NCBI GenBank assembly: GCA_964633445.1
Contig: CAZWFW010000001.1
Coordinates: 1 to 64,000 of the forward strand
Direction: 5' to 3'
DNA length: 64,000 nt
Source of the DNA: CAZWFW01 sp964633445
Lineage (GTDB): Archaea; Undinarchaeota; CAZWFW01
The notes under the pieces: generated by a model
Databases searched by the model: none
What the model was told of the DNA's origin: nothing
What the model saw: only the letters and a program-made list of their open reading frames with translations
Position numbers and translations under genes: made by a program
In this document: in pieces, positions 16,763 through 26,832 of the stretch
Layout of the letters: each line of letters begins with the position of its first letter
How positions within the stretch are numbered: the stretch's first letter is position 1

Positions 16763-17329
16763 ATGGGTGGTTCTTTACCAAGAATAACAAAGGTTTTGGT
16801 ATGCGTTATGATAACTGTTGGTGTTCTTATAGTATTATTTCTGAATATAAACAAGAATATGAGTGGATTTGAATGTCCAAAATATACCCCACCATCTCCA
16901 GATTTTTGCAAAGATGGGATAATTATCACAGGATTAAAAGATTTTAGGGGTTGTAATCTTCCTCCATATTGCTTTAAGAGCGTATCTATGAAACCGCCTT
17001 TAAAGAAAATGAACAATAGTGCTATGATATCAAATCCAGCAGCTGTGTACTGCGAGGCGCTTGGTTATAAATTCAAGATACTGAATGAGGAAAAGGGGCA
17101 GAGAGGCTATTGTATATTTCCCGATAATAGTAATTGCACCGCATGGTCTTTCTTTGCGGGAGAATGTGGAAAAGAGTGGAGCTATTGTGAAAGATACTTA
17201 GGAGGAAAAATTATAGGATATAAACCCTGTAGCGTATCTACCAAATGCGCTGTATGTAAAGTTAAATTAGATACTACAAGAGAATGTCTTGAATGGAATT
17301 TGGTGAGAGGGTTCTGTAGAAATGAATGA
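16763..17329 (+). CDS. Cysteine-rich exported protein with a DUF333 domain
   Basis: 188 residues from the ATG at 16763. An N-terminal membrane segment (VLVCVMITVGVLIVLFLNI) anchors it outside. The first domain has cysteines (FECPKYTPPSPDFCKDG). A DUF333 domain then reads NPAAVYCEALGYKFKI, RGYCIFPDNSNCTAWSFFAG, ECGKEW. A last cysteine-rich part (STKCAVCKVKLDTTRECLEW) follows. DUF333 occurs in small exported, often haemolysin-annotated proteins of unknown role. The many cysteines suggest disulfides. It converges on tRNA-Thr. Confidence 0.78.
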   Translation: MGGSLPRITKVLVCVMITVGVLIVLFLNINKNMSGFECPKYTPPSPDFCKDGIIITGLKDFRGCNLPPYCFKSVSMKPPLKKMNNSAMISNPAAVYCEALGYKFKILNEEKGQRGYCIFPDNSNCTAWSFFAGECGKEWSYCERYLGGKIIGYKPCSVSTKCAVCKVKLDTTRECLEWNLVRGFCRNE

Positions 17330-17331
17330 GA

Positions 17332-17404
17332 AGCCCCGACCGGGATTTGAACCCGGGACCTCCGCTTTACCAGAGCGGCGCTCTACCAGCTGAGCTACCG
17401 GGGC
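17332..17404 (-). tRNA. tRNA-Thr (anticodon GGT)
   Basis: Complete cloverleaf on the minus strand: acceptor GCCCCGG/TCGGGGC, anticodon stem CCGCT/AGCGG with loop CTGGTAA (GGT), T-arm CCGGG TTCAAAT CCCGG, discriminator U as in archaeal threonine tRNAs. CCA is not encoded and there is no intron. It decodes ACC and, by wobble, ACU. Confidence 0.97.
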
Positions 17405-17478
17405 ATCATTTTTATTTTAAGCAAATTCATAAAATATAAAAGTGTTGCTAGAGCTCTTGGAAAATAAATCTGCAAGAT

Positions 17479-18351
17479 TTACAAATTTTCAGATTTCAAA
17501 ATTTCCCTTAGATACTCTATATTTCCTTCAGCACTTTCTTTTGAATTCTCAGCCCCTGGCAAATAGCCTTCAACAGTTACGTAACCATTATAGCCAATTT
17601 CCTTAAGCAAGCTTAAAACCCTAGCAATATCTATATTACCCTCATAAAGAGGTAAATGAGGTCTGGCGCCCTTTGGACCATAGTTGTTGCTAATGTGCAC
17701 ATGCCCTAAATAATCTTTACATTCCTTAACGAATCTAGCAATTTCTTCTATAGAAGAGCTACCATCTCTCTGCAAATTTACATGAGCTATATCTAAGGTC
17801 AACTTTAAACCTTTCTTATGGAATCCATCATTCTCCAAGAGTTTTTTAACGTCATCTCTCGTAACCACAAGCTCTGTTTCTCTTGGATATTTAGGTTCCA
17901 TATTTTCAACTGTAATCTCAACATCAAGAATTTTTGCAAATCTTAAAATTTCATCGAGACCATCTACCATTAACCTCCAGACATCTTCTTTGCTTTGGGA
18001 CGGTGTAACCTTCCTGCCAGGATGAATAACCACAACCCTAGCATTTAGTATCTTTGCTAATTTTATCGATGATTTTATGCAACGCAATGAATATCTTCTC
18101 ACCATAGGATTTAAACTTGCAAAATTCAAATCCCATTTTGTTGCGTGAACGGTTATATCTAAACCCAAACTTTTAAGTTTCTCCTTCCATCTCTCCCAAA
18201 ACTTTATTGGATATACTTGAAGCATCCAAGGATACTCGGCCCATATCTCAACAAAATCATACCCGCATCTAGCAACAAATTCCATAGTTTTGTTAAATCC
18301 CCACTCATGCAATAAATCCCAAAGTGCTCGTGTAGAAATTCCAAATTTCAT
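17479..18351 (-). CDS. Sugar phosphate isomerase/epimerase-like TIM barrel (COG1082)
   Basis: 290 residues of the xylose isomerase-like/AP endonuclease 2 fold. It opens MKFGISTRAL and shows the expected strand ends: YDFVEIWAEYPW, ITVHATKWDLNFASLNP, ARVVVIHPGRK, ITVENMEPKYPRETE, LKLTLDIAHVNLQ, LGHVHISNNYG and GYVTVEGYLPG. The Glu, Asp, His and Glu of the last four motifs would bind the metal. The substrate cannot be told from sequence. It stands alone between tRNA-Thr and the macroglobulin operon. Confidence 0.83.
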   Translation of the reverse strand: MKFGISTRALWDLLHEWGFNKTMEFVARCGYDFVEIWAEYPWMLQVYPIKFWERWKEKLKSLGLDITVHATKWDLNFASLNPMVRRYSLRCIKSSIKLAKILNARVVVIHPGRKVTPSQSKEDVWRLMVDGLDEILRFAKILDVEITVENMEPKYPRETELVVTRDDVKKLLENDGFHKKGLKLTLDIAHVNLQRDGSSSIEEIARFVKECKDYLGHVHISNNYGPKGARPHLPLYEGNIDIARVLSLLKEIGYNGYVTVEGYLPGAENSKESAEGNIEYLREILKSENL

Positions 18352-18401
18352 AACAATAAAAATTATGTTCTTTTGCTATGATATTAATTTTCAGTTCTAA
18401 T

Positions 18402-21400
18402 TTATTTTATAATAAGAGTTATTGCCTCGCTCTGTCCTCTTATATCACTATACATACCATAAGCTACCGCTGGCTTGGCATAAACGACGCTTGGATATTC
18501 AGCAACTAATTCATATTCTATGCTTGCCTCACCCAAATGATTAATAAACCACGAGATTTTGTTACCATTAATTTCATACCTCACAATATTCTCACTTAAG
18601 TCATCCTTTAGCGAAGTTTCTTTAACCCTGAATCCAGGAGGTATGTAATCTTCAAGAATAACATAGTAGATATCGTTGCCCCTAATGCTTATTTTAACAT
18701 TCACAACATCCCCAACCCTTGCAACTGTTTTGTTATAACTCTTTTCAACGATTATATCTTTTTCAGGTAAAATCTGCAGCGTTTCGGTTGTTTGCTTAAC
18801 AATTATGGTATAATAAGGATTGCCAATACCCTCTTTTCTTATTTCAATAACATTTCTTCCTGTTTCTAAATATTTAGTCACATCAATGATGTAAAGTTCG
18901 TCCTTATTTTCCTCAGTTACTGTAAAGCTTTGAACCTCTTTACCATTAACAAAAATGCTTAGTTTATAGTCCGCTTTTTGTTCCTTAGTAATCTTACTAT
19001 ACTCATATATTGCTAGCAGCGCCTCAGCAGTATCTTTTGTTGTATACCAACCGTAATATCTCTTGTTCTCAATTAACCACTTAATCGCCTCTTGAACAAT
19101 TCCGTAATACTTAACATTCTCCGTTGCTAATAACGCCCTTATAGCACATGCAGTTGTTTCAACATCACCTGCAAGTGCTTTACCATGCCAATGGTTATTA
19201 ACTGCCATGTCATAAAGCTTTTCGGCTAAATGGCTGGTATCTCTTCCTGCTTTTTCATAGGCTAGGATTATTAGGGAGAGTGTGTAAGCATCCTCAACAT
19301 TCTCATGATCTTCCAAATATTCAAGTGCTTTCTGAATATGATAATCATCTTTGCTAACACCACTTTCAAGCAAAGCTAAAGTTACGTAAGCTGTCATAGC
19401 AACATCATTACCCCTTAACCAATGACTACCATGCCATGCACCATTGTATTCTTGTCTCTGCATCAAAACCCTCTGAGCCCCATCAATTATGCTCCCATCA
19501 ACATAGAAACCTACCTGTTTGGCTTTAGCTAGGCCAAATAATACGTAAGCCGTCATGAACTCATTAGTAGCATCATTTTCCCACCACCCCCATCCCCCAT
19601 CGCTATGTCTAAAGCTATAAATTCTTTGTAAACCTTTAGCTATCATATCATCAAGCTTTTTCTCAAATTCCTCATCAAGCATACCTTTTTCTTTTAGAAG
19701 CATTTTGATTATGATATCAGGATATAAGCTACTCATCGTTTGTTCAACACATCCGTAAGGATACCTTGCAAGTCTTTCTACCCCTACAATTGAAATGCTT
19801 AGTAAAGTAGGTTGGATGAGGATCTTAGCATTGGTAAATTCTGGAATAGCATTTTCGTATATCTCAAACTCCTTTTTAACATAATTGCTTTCAAGCACAC
19901 CTGAAAATGATAAGGTTATTGGCTCTATCTTTGGCGTAATCAAAATTTGCTTTCTTACGCCATCTGAATACTCGCCTGAATAAGCAACTACAGTGACATT
20001 TGCTGAGCCATAACTTGTTAACTTAACATACCAACTTACCTCCTTCGCTTCATTTGGTCTTAATCTAACTACTTTTGTTTCATTATCCAGTATGACAAAT
20101 TTCTTGGATTGAATTAAGGTAACATAAGCATCTATGCTTTCATCCAAAAAGTTAAACACCCTAGCGCTTATGGTTACCTCATCCCCAACCGTCGCTTCAC
20201 TAGGCACATGAACCTTTATAAAGAAGTCTTTCTTGGCAATAACCTCAGCATCATTATTACTTCCAACATCACAATTCTTAGAGGCTGCTAAGGCAAGAAC
20301 TTGCCACGTTGTTATACTATCAGGCAATTTGAATTTTACCTCTGCGGTACCATCTTTTGCTATAATTTCTTTCCATAAAGCTGTGTCTGGGAAGTAGTAT
20401 CTTATCTCTATTCCCTTAGGAATATACCCAACACCCCTTGCCTCTTCTTCTAGCGTTTTAGGTGCCCCAATACCCGCAGCCCATTCCTCATATGTGAGAT
20501 ACTGTGGTGCGGCCCTCATAACCATTCCTCCCATAAGGAACATGCCTATAAGCAAGAAAACTACAACAAAAATTGCTGAGAGAATCGCTACACAAACAAG
20601 CACTGGTTTTCTCATATCTTTTCTTATAGCAGCTAAAATGGCCAAAGCTATTATGAAAATTGGTAAAATCCAGAAGGCAGATGCTCCTGAAATTACTAAA
20701 AGAAGTAGAGAAAATGGAACAGCTAATCCAGCCAAGTAGTATCTTGTAGGTCTCCTTTTTACTTTGAGAATTACCAAAGCACCAAGCAAGGACGCAGTTG
20801 AGATGGTTGCCCACGCATCTTCATCTACATATCCGATTCCGAGAACATCAATAATTACTGCAAGAATAAATGCAGCCCCTAAGATTAAAGTTGGTAGTAT
20901 AGCATACAAATATCTTGCTCTTCCAGTTTTAGCTAAATATACTGATGCAAGCGCTAGTGTTAGCAAAACTATAACTATAGCTAGAAGAATAAGTTTTTCA
21001 GCAATTTCGTTAACTTTCCACCTATCCACCTCAATTGCTGTTAGCGATACTCTGATGCTTTGAGCAGGGTTAGCATAATAGTGCTCAAATGGCGAGAATT
21101 TGTTTTCTTTCAGTATTTGAACAGATTTATCTATTACTGCAAAACTAACTAATGCTGAAATTGGCTTATTATCTTTAGAAACTTTAAATTTTATAGTTGC
21201 TTCTTCTCTTGGCTCATAAATTTTCTTATCGGATATTATTTCAACATCTAGTTTCTTATCTGGCAAAACGTATATTGAAATTTCGTCATATGGGCAGGGA
21301 ACACCATAACTTCCTTTAACAAGTTTTGGCGAAACATATTCATAAGCATAAGTTCTATAGTAAGGATAACTGTATTTTCTGCAATCTTTTAAGACATATG

Positions 21401-23039
21401 CTCTTATAATAGCGTTCTGATATGAGGGCTTAGCTTTGATAGTTAATTCAGCTTTTGCATCATTATCAAGCCTTACAGCATAGAAATCTGATGCATAAGA
21501 TCCTAGAACACTCACATAAACGATTTCGTTTCTGTACTTCTCCTTTGCCAGTATGCCAAGCTTTATATCCTCGTTTTCTCTATATTCTTTCTTATCAGAG
21601 AAAACAACTATGTTTTTTTGCTCAATTTCATTAACTTGTGGTCTGCAATAAATACCCCTTCTGGAGTAATACCAGCAAGGTTTATAATTTAGGAAAATCT
21701 CTTTTTCTGCTGAATAAACACCATCATCTATGCTGAGTGTTATTTTAACATATTCAACTCCGCTTGGGTACCTGAACTTTATTAAAAACCCAGCACCCCT
21801 GCTTGCACCTTCGTCTAGTACCTCCTCCTGCAACTCGTTATCAACAATTTTATATCCTATAAGCTTCCATGTAGTTCTCGCATTACTTGCCTCTGTGCTA
21901 TCAGGATATGCTATTGAAACGTAAACTTCAACATTGTCCCCCTCTCTATAAACTTCCTTGTTTTTCTGAATTTCTACATTAAATGCAGATGTTACGATGG
22001 GTATTTTCTTTATAGCTGAGGTTTCTATACCTAAAACTTCGCTTTTTGCTTCTATTACAAGGGACTTTGGATATCTCCAATAATGGTGGTAGTAATAGGG
22101 AATCTCAAAGGGAAATCTAACTATGCAAATTCCTTGGGAATTTGTTATACAGCTATCCTGTTGAATAATATTCCTTTCACGCCACCCAGATACTTCCAAA
22201 TAAACCTTGTAATCGATTTTCTGGTTAACAACTGGATCTCCGAAAATATAAGTCAATTTGAATTTTACCTCAAACTCCTTATCATCCCTTGTAATCCAGT
22301 TTTTGCTCAGAATATCTAATTTAGCCTCTGGTTTTTCGTATTTTCTTATCTCGACAACCAATTTTTCAGTAGTATTCCCATATAATGCTGTAAATGAATA
22401 GTTTCCAATCTCAGCTTCTTTATCTATAGGGAAGCTAAGGGAAAAATGACTAAAATCGTCTGTCTCAACATTTTTCTTAAAGATAATTCTATTAGACGGA
22501 TTTCTTACTATTAAAGCAACGGTTTTATGAGTAATTGGTGCGTATGTTCCATTGATTTGCTGCCAAACAAAACCAGCAACCTTTATTTCCTGGCCTGGCT
22601 TATAAATTTTTCTATCTGAATATAAATATATCTTAGCTTTTCTTTTCTCGATCTTTATCATTCTAGAGATCTCTCTGCTCTTACCGTGGTGCCATGCTTT
22701 AACTTTAAGCTCATAATTCCCTTCTGGTAAGTCTGGCAAAGTTATTCTTGCCATACCTGCTTTATTTGCTATTACGGTTTCCTCAAAATCGCCAATCCCA
22801 AAAGTTATTTTTGCATAAGGTAGTGGTTTGTAATCGGGGGATAATGCCATAGCAAAACCGTTAAGCTCTTCACCAGCATATTGCGTATCAGATATTTCTA
22901 AAAGCAGATTTATTTTCGTGTATTTGTTGTATAAATAGAAAAGCTTAGATAACCATAGCGGTGATGAGAAAAGCAGAATGCTTAAAGCTATAAGAGATAT
23001 TATCGCAAACTTCAATTTTCTAAAAGAAACTTTTTTCAT
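18402..23039 (-). CDS. Alpha-2-macroglobulin family protein with an internal multi-pass membrane domain
   Basis: 1545 residues. An N-terminal anchor (FAIISLIALSILLFSSPLWL) is followed by MG domains (IYLYSDRKIYKPGQEIKVAG is the classic MG2 entry; RKIYKPGQ). After a further MG domain (VSFAVIDKSVQILKE) comes a hydrophobic block at about residues 680-840 with roughly seven helices (e.g. LILLAIVIVLLTLALASVYL, LAGLAVPFSLLLLVISGASA). The A2M core follows (YFPDTALWKEIIAKDGTAEV) and then the thioester site YPYGCVEQTMS near residue 1094; Cys and Gln are kept, as in bacterial CxEQ proteins. A helical thioester domain (DGGWGWWENDATNEFMTAYV) and C-terminal MG folds complete it. Family members trap proteases. 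The internal membrane block is unusual. It is last in a three-gene operon. Confidence 0.9.
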   Translation of the reverse strand: MKKVSFRKLKFAIISLIALSILLFSSPLWLSKLFYLYNKYTKINLLLEISDTQYAGEELNGFAMALSPDYKPLPYAKITFGIGDFEETVIANKAGMARITLPDLPEGNYELKVKAWHHGKSREISRMIKIEKRKAKIYLYSDRKIYKPGQEIKVAGFVWQQINGTYAPITHKTVALIVRNPSNRIIFKKNVETDDFSHFSLSFPIDKEAEIGNYSFTALYGNTTEKLVVEIRKYEKPEAKLDILSKNWITRDDKEFEVKFKLTYIFGDPVVNQKIDYKVYLEVSGWRERNIIQQDSCITNSQGICIVRFPFEIPYYYHHYWRYPKSLVIEAKSEVLGIETSAIKKIPIVTSAFNVEIQKNKEVYREGDNVEVYVSIAYPDSTEASNARTTWKLIGYKIVDNELQEEVLDEGASRGAGFLIKFRYPSGVEYVKITLSIDDGVYSAEKEIFLNYKPCWYYSRRGIYCRPQVNEIEQKNIVVFSDKKEYRENEDIKLGILAKEKYRNEIVYVSVLGSYASDFYAVRLDNDAKAELTIKAKPSYQNAIIRAYVLKDCRKYSYPYYRTYAYEYVSPKLVKGSYGVPCPYDEISIYVLPDKKLDVEIISDKKIYEPREEATIKFKVSKDNKPISALVSFAVIDKSVQILKENKFSPFEHYYANPAQSIRVSLTAIEVDRWKVNEIAEKLILLAIVIVLLTLALASVYLAKTGRARYLYAILPTLILGAAFILAVIIDVLGIGYVDEDAWATISTASLLGALVILKVKRRPTRYYLAGLAVPFSLLLLVISGASAFWILPIFIIALAILAAIRKDMRKPVLVCVAILSAIFVVVFLLIGMFLMGGMVMRAAPQYLTYEEWAAGIGAPKTLEEEARGVGYIPKGIEIRYYFPDTALWKEIIAKDGTAEVKFKLPDSITTWQVLALAASKNCDVGSNNDAEVIAKKDFFIKVHVPSEATVGDEVTISARVFNFLDESIDAYVTLIQSKKFVILDNETKVVRLRPNEAKEVSWYVKLTSYGSANVTVVAYSGEYSDGVRKQILITPKIEPITLSFSGVLESNYVKKEFEIYENAIPEFTNAKILIQPTLLSISIVGVERLARYPYGCVEQTMSSLYPDIIIKMLLKEKGMLDEEFEKKLDDMIAKGLQRIYSFRHSDGGWGWWENDATNEFMTAYVLFGLAKAKQVGFYVDGSIIDGAQRVLMQRQEYNGAWHGSHWLRGNDVAMTAYVTLALLESGVSKDDYHIQKALEYLEDHENVEDAYTLSLIILAYEKAGRDTSHLAEKLYDMAVNNHWHGKALAGDVETTACAIRALLATENVKYYGIVQEAIKWLIENKRYYGWYTTKDTAEALLAIYEYSKITKEQKADYKLSIFVNGKEVQSFTVTEENKDELYIIDVTKYLETGRNVIEIRKEGIGNPYYTIIVKQTTETLQILPEKDIIVEKSYNKTVARVGDVVNVKISIRGNDIYYVILEDYIPPGFRVKETSLKDDLSENIVRYEINGNKISWFINHLGEASIEYELVAEYPSVVYAKPAVAYGMYSDIRGQSEAITLIIK

Positions 23040-23045
23040 GAAAAT

Positions 23046-24842
23046 TCACCACATAACCTTCTTAATGGCATTCCTTTTCCATACTATGATTATAATGAAA
23101 AGAATTAGCAAAAATGTCCAGAGAATCTTAGACTCAAGCTTCATGCCAACAACCTCAACATAAACTTCCTCATTCGGTTTCAAATTTCTAAATTTCCCTT
23201 CCAAATACTTATTCATTCTTGGAATCTCTATTTCTATTGGTACACCTCTCTTTGTTACAACAACCTCCTCAACTTGCTTCTCAACACCTATCTCCCTTAA
23301 AACTTGAGCTTGCTGAGCAAAAAATCCTTTACCACCCAGCGTTATTTGTCTATATGGTCTTGTGGGAATAAATTCAACAATCTTCAACTCCATTTCAGGT
23401 TTCGAGCTCATTTTCAATTTTTTGAAATCTGTTGGCAGACCTAGCTTAATCGCCCCTTCAAGAATTGGTGCTGAAATCTTGGGCAAATACGCTAAGTAAG
23501 TTAATAGAACATTTCCTTTTTGAACATTATCTTGTGTGTAGATTACTATTAATTCGAAATCTCTATAGTCATTACCAACTTTTTCTGAAAGAGGCAGAGG
23601 AATTTTTATTTTTTCTTGCTCCTTATAGGCGAAAGCATTTTCACCGTCTATCAAAGCTCCCCAGAACGTTGCATTATCTGGCAAAGTCAACTCCAATGTT
23701 TTACCAGGCTCCGTATTTACAATGCGATACGTTGCTTTAACAAGTGCAAAATCCTTTGTAGGTAATATATCGTACGTTGCTTGCTTAATAATAGTAGCTA
23801 AAACACCTACTTCCTCAACTTTTTCTTTGGATATAAGCAGAGAAAATTTTTGGCCTTCATACGTTGCCACCAAAACGTAATCTGCAGCATATTTTCTTCC
23901 AAAATCCAGCAAATCCTGCCTTTCATACGGGGATATCTCCCTTACATTAGTTGCAGATGTAACGTTAATCTCAAATCCCTTTGCATATACTGCCAATGCA
24001 CAAGCATACGCATCTGTAGCTCCTTTTTCTAAAAATATCGTTGGCTGTGTAATATTGAGAGTTAGAACTTCAAATTTAAGCGTTAATAGAAGACTGTTTG
24101 TAGATCTAGGCAAGACTGCTGAGAGAGTATTATTTTCAATCTCAGCAAAATCTAAAAGATGATAGTCGCTTCCAGCATAAGTGGCTATCGCATCCTCCAA
24201 TCTATAGTTTGATGGGAAACTTAATTTTATGTAATTAAAGCTACCCGCGGATGTTGGGTGATATATAAATATTGCTTTGTCCTTATCTGCTAGGGTTATT
24301 ATAGCATATGCCCTCTCTATTTCCTGCGGTAAAGTTATCTCCTGCCATTCAGATTTAACATTTAGAGAATTTGCATTTGTAACCAGCCAAACAATCTTGT
24401 TTTCAACCCATTCATAGGGTTCAGGAGTGGGGTGAACCTTTAATTTTCTATAAAATTCATTATCGAACTCATATTCCATCTCCAAAATTTTTGCGGGGCT
24501 TGGCAAAGAAATTGAAGATTCCGCCTTATTCTTACAAATCTTAATCCCATCAGCTAAGATTATATGTTTACCAGAAGTTAAATTAATTTTAAGCAAGTTG
24601 TAAGCATATTGCTCCTCAGAAACTGGGTTATTATCTACATAAACATCTTCAACAGCAAAATCCCCTAATGGCAGAGTGATTGTTGTATTCCTGAATGCTG
24701 AAATTTCTATTCTTAGCGAGACATCGCACTTATTCTCAGAAATCTTGTAAGCAAGTTCGTATTTATTTATGGTGTAATCCTGAGCATGTGCGTAATTCAA
24801 GCTTGTCAAGACCAGTAAAAGTAATATAAACAGACCCCTCAT
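23046..24842 (-). CDS. Secreted, C-terminally anchored partner protein of the macroglobulin operon
   Basis: 598 residues with a signal peptide (GLFILLLLVLTSLNYAHA) and a C-terminal helix (ILWTFLLILFIIIIVWKRNA). The long outer part is rich in beta strands (KYELAYKISENKCDVSLRIE, YDILPTKDFALVKATYRIV, LELTLPDNATFWGALIDGEN). Repeated phrases of the form 'lpdnat.w.a.idg' and 'f.l.viYt' resemble von Willebrand/vault-type or DUF-like surface beta folds, but I do not recognise the family with certainty. It lies seven bases upstream of the macroglobulin gene and overlaps the preceding Yip1-like gene (ATGA), so the proteins probably act together at the membrane. Confidence 0.75.
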   Translation of the reverse strand: MRGLFILLLLVLTSLNYAHAQDYTINKYELAYKISENKCDVSLRIEISAFRNTTITLPLGDFAVEDVYVDNNPVSEEQYAYNLLKINLTSGKHIILADGIKICKNKAESSISLPSPAKILEMEYEFDNEFYRKLKVHPTPEPYEWVENKIVWLVTNANSLNVKSEWQEITLPQEIERAYAIITLADKDKAIFIYHPTSAGSFNYIKLSFPSNYRLEDAIATYAGSDYHLLDFAEIENNTLSAVLPRSTNSLLLTLKFEVLTLNITQPTIFLEKGATDAYACALAVYAKGFEINVTSATNVREISPYERQDLLDFGRKYAADYVLVATYEGQKFSLLISKEKVEEVGVLATIIKQATYDILPTKDFALVKATYRIVNTEPGKTLELTLPDNATFWGALIDGENAFAYKEQEKIKIPLPLSEKVGNDYRDFELIVIYTQDNVQKGNVLLTYLAYLPKISAPILEGAIKLGLPTDFKKLKMSSKPEMELKIVEFIPTRPYRQITLGGKGFFAQQAQVLREIGVEKQVEEVVVTKRGVPIEIEIPRMNKYLEGKFRNLKPNEEVYVEVVGMKLESKILWTFLLILFIIIIVWKRNAIKKVMW

Positions 24843-25468
24843 CTTACAACGCTTGCTTTTTCTACAAATCCATAGCTTGCCTCAGCTAGGATTCCCGCTC
24901 TTACTTTTGGGGTCGGATGGAAAAGTAGATCCACAAATTGAACTAGTGTAAAGATAAGAATACATAAAGTTACTATAATTAAAATAACTGTCTCCCAATC
25001 TTTTCTCTTTTCATGCTTAAAATATAAGTAAAGATATCTTATACTTGCAGCACCTCCTAACCATATTGAGATTATATGTAACACTACTGGCGAATGATCT
25101 GTTAAACTATAAAGAATGTTTAACGGTAGGATGGCAAGCATGACTAAAGTTGCTACCAAAAAAGTTACAAGGTTTCTTGAAAATGCATTAATAACAGTGT
25201 CTCTTGAGCCAAAAATCCATGTAAGCATATAAAGAGGAATTGTTGCAAAAAGAATTGTTAAAATTTCTGTTACAGGAAATTTCCACGCAAATGCTAAAGA
25301 TGTTTGGAAAATTTTATCTAATAAGTATCCGTAGATTGCCCCATAGATTGAGGAAAATATAATAAGCGCCAAGGAAAAATATAAGACGGTTATTTTTTCC
25401 TTGTTTAGCATATCAAAACTCTTCTCAGGCTTTTTTAGGAGAGATATTACTGCTGTTATAGCACCCAT
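24839..25468 (-). CDS. Yip1-like five-helix membrane protein, first gene of the macroglobulin operon
   Basis: 209 residues. A cytoplasmic N-terminus with the Yip1-type phrase LLKKPEKSFDML (usual form: 'l..P.e.f..l') is followed by five hydrophobic helices: VLYFSLALIIFSSIYGAIYG, ILTILFATIPLYMLTWIF, LVTFLVATLVMLAILPLNIL, VLHIISIWLGGAASIRYLYL, VILIIVTLCILIFTLVQFV. Archaeal Yip1-domain proteins have no defined role. Its stop overlaps the next start, placing it in one unit with the exported protein and the macroglobulin. Confidence 0.72.
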   Translation of the reverse strand: MGAITAVISLLKKPEKSFDMLNKEKITVLYFSLALIIFSSIYGAIYGYLLDKIFQTSLAFAWKFPVTEILTILFATIPLYMLTWIFGSRDTVINAFSRNLVTFLVATLVMLAILPLNILYSLTDHSPVVLHIISIWLGGAASIRYLYLYFKHEKRKDWETVILIIVTLCILIFTLVQFVDLLFHPTPKVRAGILAEASYGFVEKASVVR

Positions 25469-25633
25469 ACCAAATAGTATAGGTTACTGCTAAACTTTAT
25501 AAAATTAACTTTTGCGTTGTATCTTGGTTTCTGTAGCTATTGTTTGGTGATTTTGTTCATGATAAAATGCGGAAATTGCGATCATATAGTAACTTTCAAA
25601 GCAAAAAGGGTGTAAAATTGAGATAGGGGAGTA

Positions 25634-26590
25634 TCAACCAAGACTTGCTAGAAACTTTATTCTCTTAAGAGTATTCGGATGTGTGCTAAGCAACTCCATA
25701 ATTCTTTCGGCAAATCCTACTCTTATTTTCTTACTCCTTAAAGCTGCAAGCTCGTCTTCTTCAATTTTTCCACTCATATCCATATCGATTTGCTTTAATT
25801 CAGTAATTTCGTTGTAAGCCCTTGAAACATCATTTAAAAAGAATGCCTTTAATCCCTCAACTCTCCTCAATTCGCTTTCATCACTTCTTGCGGAACCATA
25901 AACTATCTTGTAAAGCGCTGAAGCTAGAGCGCTTGGCTTATTACCAAGCTTAACACTCCCTAAATCAGCATAGTACTCTCTTATTCTTGAAGCATATAGA
26001 ACGACAAGATTTGTTATTAGGTAAAATATAAATGCTGCTAACCCAATTATTATTGCTTGCGCTGGTCTTTCCTCAAATGCTGCAACATAAATACTGTTTC
26101 TTGCGATCATCCAGCAAATTAGTGGTATTGCGCTTAACATCGTAATTATTATGACATCCCTATTTTTCAAGTGCGAAATTTCGTGCCCTAAAACAGCTTT
26201 TAATTCCTCTCTATCAAGCAACTCTACTATTCCTCTTGTTACACAAACTCTACCATCTCCAACTCCTCTGCCAAATGCAAATGCGTTTGGTATGCTTAAG
26301 TTGCATATACCAACTTTAGGTTTTCTAATTTTTGCTTTTCTCGCGAGCTCTTCAACAATTTCATGCAACTCTGGGTATTCCTCTTTGCTAATATATCTTA
26401 CACCCATGCTAAGCTCCACAATCTTAGGACCGATAAGATATTGGATAAAGAGAAGAAAACATGCGAAAGATACTGCAAACGCAATGCTATAAAATCCAAA
26501 AATAACACTTACTATAGATGCTATAGCATAGAATAAAGCAAATGCTAGCATCAAAACAAAAAACATCTTTATTCTTAGGATAAATGTCAT
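25634..26590 (-). CDS. htpX: HtpX-like membrane zinc metalloprotease (M48)
   Basis: Membrane protease of the M48B family that degrades damaged membrane proteins. 318 residues: two N-terminal helices (FFVLMLAFALFYAIASIVSV, AFAVSFACFLLFIQYLIG), the RKAKIRKPKVGICNLSIPNA domain typical of HtpX, and the zinc motif HEISH in LKAVLGHEISHLKNRD. Two more helices follow (VIIITMLSAIPLICWMIAR, AIIIGLAAFIFYLITNLVV), then the third-ligand segment YASRIREYYADLGSVKLG with its Glu. The C-terminal LLSTHPNTLKRIKFL is also conserved. Monocistronic. Confidence 0.93.
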   Translation of the reverse strand: MTFILRIKMFFVLMLAFALFYAIASIVSVIFGFYSIAFAVSFACFLLFIQYLIGPKIVELSMGVRYISKEEYPELHEIVEELARKAKIRKPKVGICNLSIPNAFAFGRGVGDGRVCVTRGIVELLDREELKAVLGHEISHLKNRDVIIITMLSAIPLICWMIARNSIYVAAFEERPAQAIIIGLAAFIFYLITNLVVLYASRIREYYADLGSVKLGNKPSALASALYKIVYGSARSDESELRRVEGLKAFFLNDVSRAYNEITELKQIDMDMSGKIEEDELAALRSKKIRVGFAERIMELLSTHPNTLKRIKFLASLG

Positions 26591-26832
26591 AATTTTTTAA
26601 CTTAAAGTGAACTATTTAAAAATTTTTATCAATGTATGGCTGAAAGAGTTTAGCCTGCCAGATTTCTGAAAAAGTTAAAGAAAATTTGAGAAAAAGTATT
26701 TAGAAGATTGGATGATTGATGGTTTGTTGACCATGGAGTATGTAGAATACCTATGGCCCTTTAACAAGGAAAAATAACTATTTTAAAAACTTATTGCGAG
26801 TATCAGGTGTTAGTTTTTCAAACATAATAAAG

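Noticed and set aside
20488..20814. Minus-strand ORF of 108 residues inside the macroglobulin gene
   Set aside because: Overlaps the macroglobulin frame fully; cysteine- and serine-rich shadow with no ribosome site.
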